DNA from: Thermodesulfobacteriota bacterium
Lineage (GTDB): Bacteria > Thermosulfidibacterota > Thermosulfidibacteria > Thermosulfidibacterales > B14-G1
DNA length: 64,000 nucleotides
Direction of reading: 5' to 3'
NCBI GenBank assembly: GCA_024274915.1
Contig: JAJSAC010000021.1
Location: 1 to 64,000 of the forward strand
A model generated the notes under the pieces. It was not told the DNA's origin. It worked only from the letters and a program-made list of their open reading frames with translations, and searched no databases. Shown here piece by piece: positions 63,236 through 64,000 of the stretch. Within the stretch, counting starts at the first letter, position 1, and each line of letters starts with the position of its first letter. A program made the translations under genes and the position numbers.

Positions 63236-63769
63236 GTGAGAAGATTGCGGAAGGTGATTTTGGGTGTGGTTGTTGGAGGCATTGTGGTCTTTTTCTTTTC
63301 ATTGGTGACGGCTTCTCAATTCAGAAGGACAGGGAAGATAGCTTTTTGCAACTCTTGCCATGAAATGGGGATCTTTTATGGCACTTGGAAGGGGGGTCCC
63401 CATGGATTGGTCCATTTGGGCGCCGTGAGGGCTAAATGTGTGGATTGCCATTTGCCACATGACGGGACCATTCATTACATAAGGGCGAAGGTATATTACG
63501 GGATTAACGACTACATCGCTCACATTTCAGGCAAAAAAGCCACCAAGAAACACTGGCTTGAGCATTGGGAAAGGAAAAAACCTTATGTACACCAGGCTTA
63601 TGAGTCCAGCTGTAAGGGTTGTCATAAAGAGATCATAGGAAACGGAGTTCCCATAAAGGCTATCCTTGCACACAAGGCCTATCTTGATGGGGAGACTCAT
63701 AGAAACTGCATATCTTGTCATCACATGGTGGGACACGGTGACATGTTGGCCGTCCTTCAGGAAAAATAG
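63236..63769 (+). CDS. NapC/NirT/NrfH-type membrane tetraheme cytochrome c (HaoC-like)
   Basis: Quinol-oxidising cytochrome of 177 residues with one N-terminal membrane anchor (about 7-27) and four c-heme sites: CNSCH, CVDCH, CKGCH and CISCH. It should pass electrons from menaquinol to a periplasmic reductase. GTG 63236 has AGGAG five bases upstream. The next gene is an octaheme HAO-like protein, so this most resembles the HaoC partner in haoCA clusters rather than NrfH of NrfHA. Confidence 0.9.
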   Translation: MRRLRKVILGVVVGGIVVFFFSLVTASQFRRTGKIAFCNSCHEMGIFYGTWKGGPHGLVHLGAVRAKCVDCHLPHDGTIHYIRAKVYYGINDYIAHISGKKATKKHWLEHWERKKPYVHQAYESSCKGCHKEIIGNGVPIKAILAHKAYLDGETHRNCISCHHMVGHGDMLAVLQEK

Positions 63770-63794
63770 AGTTTAAATGTGAGGAGGGTGATAG

Positions 63795-64000
63795 ATGAGG
63801 AAAGGGCTTTTGGTTTTAGTAGCGGTCCTACTCTCTTTGAGTGGTGTGTCTTCTGCCCAGTACTATCCCAACTTTTCTAAGAGCACCAACCTAGTGATAA
63901 AGCGGGGATTCTCTAAAGAGGCCCTCAAGTGTATTGAGTGCCACAAGGAGAAGGCCCCGGGGATAGTACTGCAGTGGAAGGAGAGCAGGATGGCCCATGC
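63795..64000 (+). CDS. Octaheme hydroxylamine-oxidoreductase-like cytochrome c, N-terminal part
   Basis: Partial gene cut by the window end; 68 codons visible. ATG 63795 follows GAGGAGGGTG. A signal peptide ([20 protein letters not shown]) precedes the first heme motif CIECH in [20 protein letters not shown], the usual opening of HAO-family octaheme cytochromes. Together with the upstream tetraheme quinol oxidase it suggests periplasmic reduction of nitrite or another nitrogen/sulfur oxyanion. Whether the cross-linking Tyr of true hydroxylamine oxidases is present cannot be seen. Confidence 0.72.
   Translation, partial: MRKGLLVLVAVLLSLSGVSSAQYYPNFSKSTNLVIKRGFSKEALKCIECHKEKAPGIVLQWKESRMAH

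Overview
The window looks like chromosome from a thermophilic, anaerobic, Gram-negative bacterium. A diderm envelope is suggested by a YidC with a long periplasmic region, a family 9 (heptosyltransferase-type) glycosyltransferase, a large AsmA-like protein and secreted DsbC-like proteins. Anaerobic, low-potential metabolism is suggested by a split pyruvate/2-oxoacid:ferredoxin oxidoreductase, a single-chain pyruvate carboxylase and, at the right edge, a membrane tetraheme cytochrome followed by the start of an octaheme hydroxylamine-oxidoreductase-like protein. A cytidylyltransferase/CDP-alcohol transferase fusion of the di-myo-inositol-phosphate type points to high growth temperature. Arginine is mostly AGG/AGA and TTG starts are frequent. 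I cannot name the species; a Thermodesulfobacteriota-like or neighbouring thermophilic phylum is a guess. No rRNA, tRNA or CRISPR array was seen.

Layout. 1-9002: a cupin-type regulator, POR gamma, an unknown protein and a GltD-ferredoxin fusion on the + strand; facing them a hybrid kinase, POR beta and alpha, a HepT/MNT toxin-antitoxin pair and an M28 peptidase on the - strand. 9048-19601: SDR, ribD, the inositol-phosphate fusion enzyme, pyruvate carboxylase, a secreted esterase, a Clp1-like P-loop protein, Fe-alcohol dehydrogenase and a methyltransferase. 19876-28316: the rpmH-rnpA-yidD-yidC-mnmE cluster continuing into a glycosyltransferase and an AsmA-like giant. 28698-37054: aspartate-type aminotransferase, leuA-leuC-leuD-leuB, cdsA and dxr. 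37249-43618: an accessory patch with a decayed lipoprotein gene, truA, ogt, nitroreductase, a Cys-rich pseudogene, a PadR regulator with Gly/Trp-rich small proteins, a P1 peptidase and MgtC. 43655-48949: aminotransferase-serA-hisZ-purA operon. 49068-51252: a tandem DsbC-like pair and khpA. 51307-57029: purN-purM-ntrX-ntrY-DUF4390. 57244-64000: amidohydrolase, C45-type hydrolase with helical-repeat tail, comM, an LLM flavoprotein, csoR and the haoCA-like respiratory genes.

Most notable: a family of about 250-bp miniature inverted-repeat elements (three copies, the first cut by the window edge) with 14-bp terminal inverted repeats, 9-bp target duplications and a core built wholly of in-register heptanucleotide repeats. 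One copy has split a small cysteine-rich secreted-protein gene, and removing it restores the 3' reading frame. The promoter region of the haoCA-like genes carries four TTAAC repeats at an exact 11-bp period plus an FNR-type box. Several genes show apparent frameshifts (MNT antitoxin, Clp1-like protein, Gly/Trp-rich protein, lipoprotein); sequence alone cannot separate real decay from read error.
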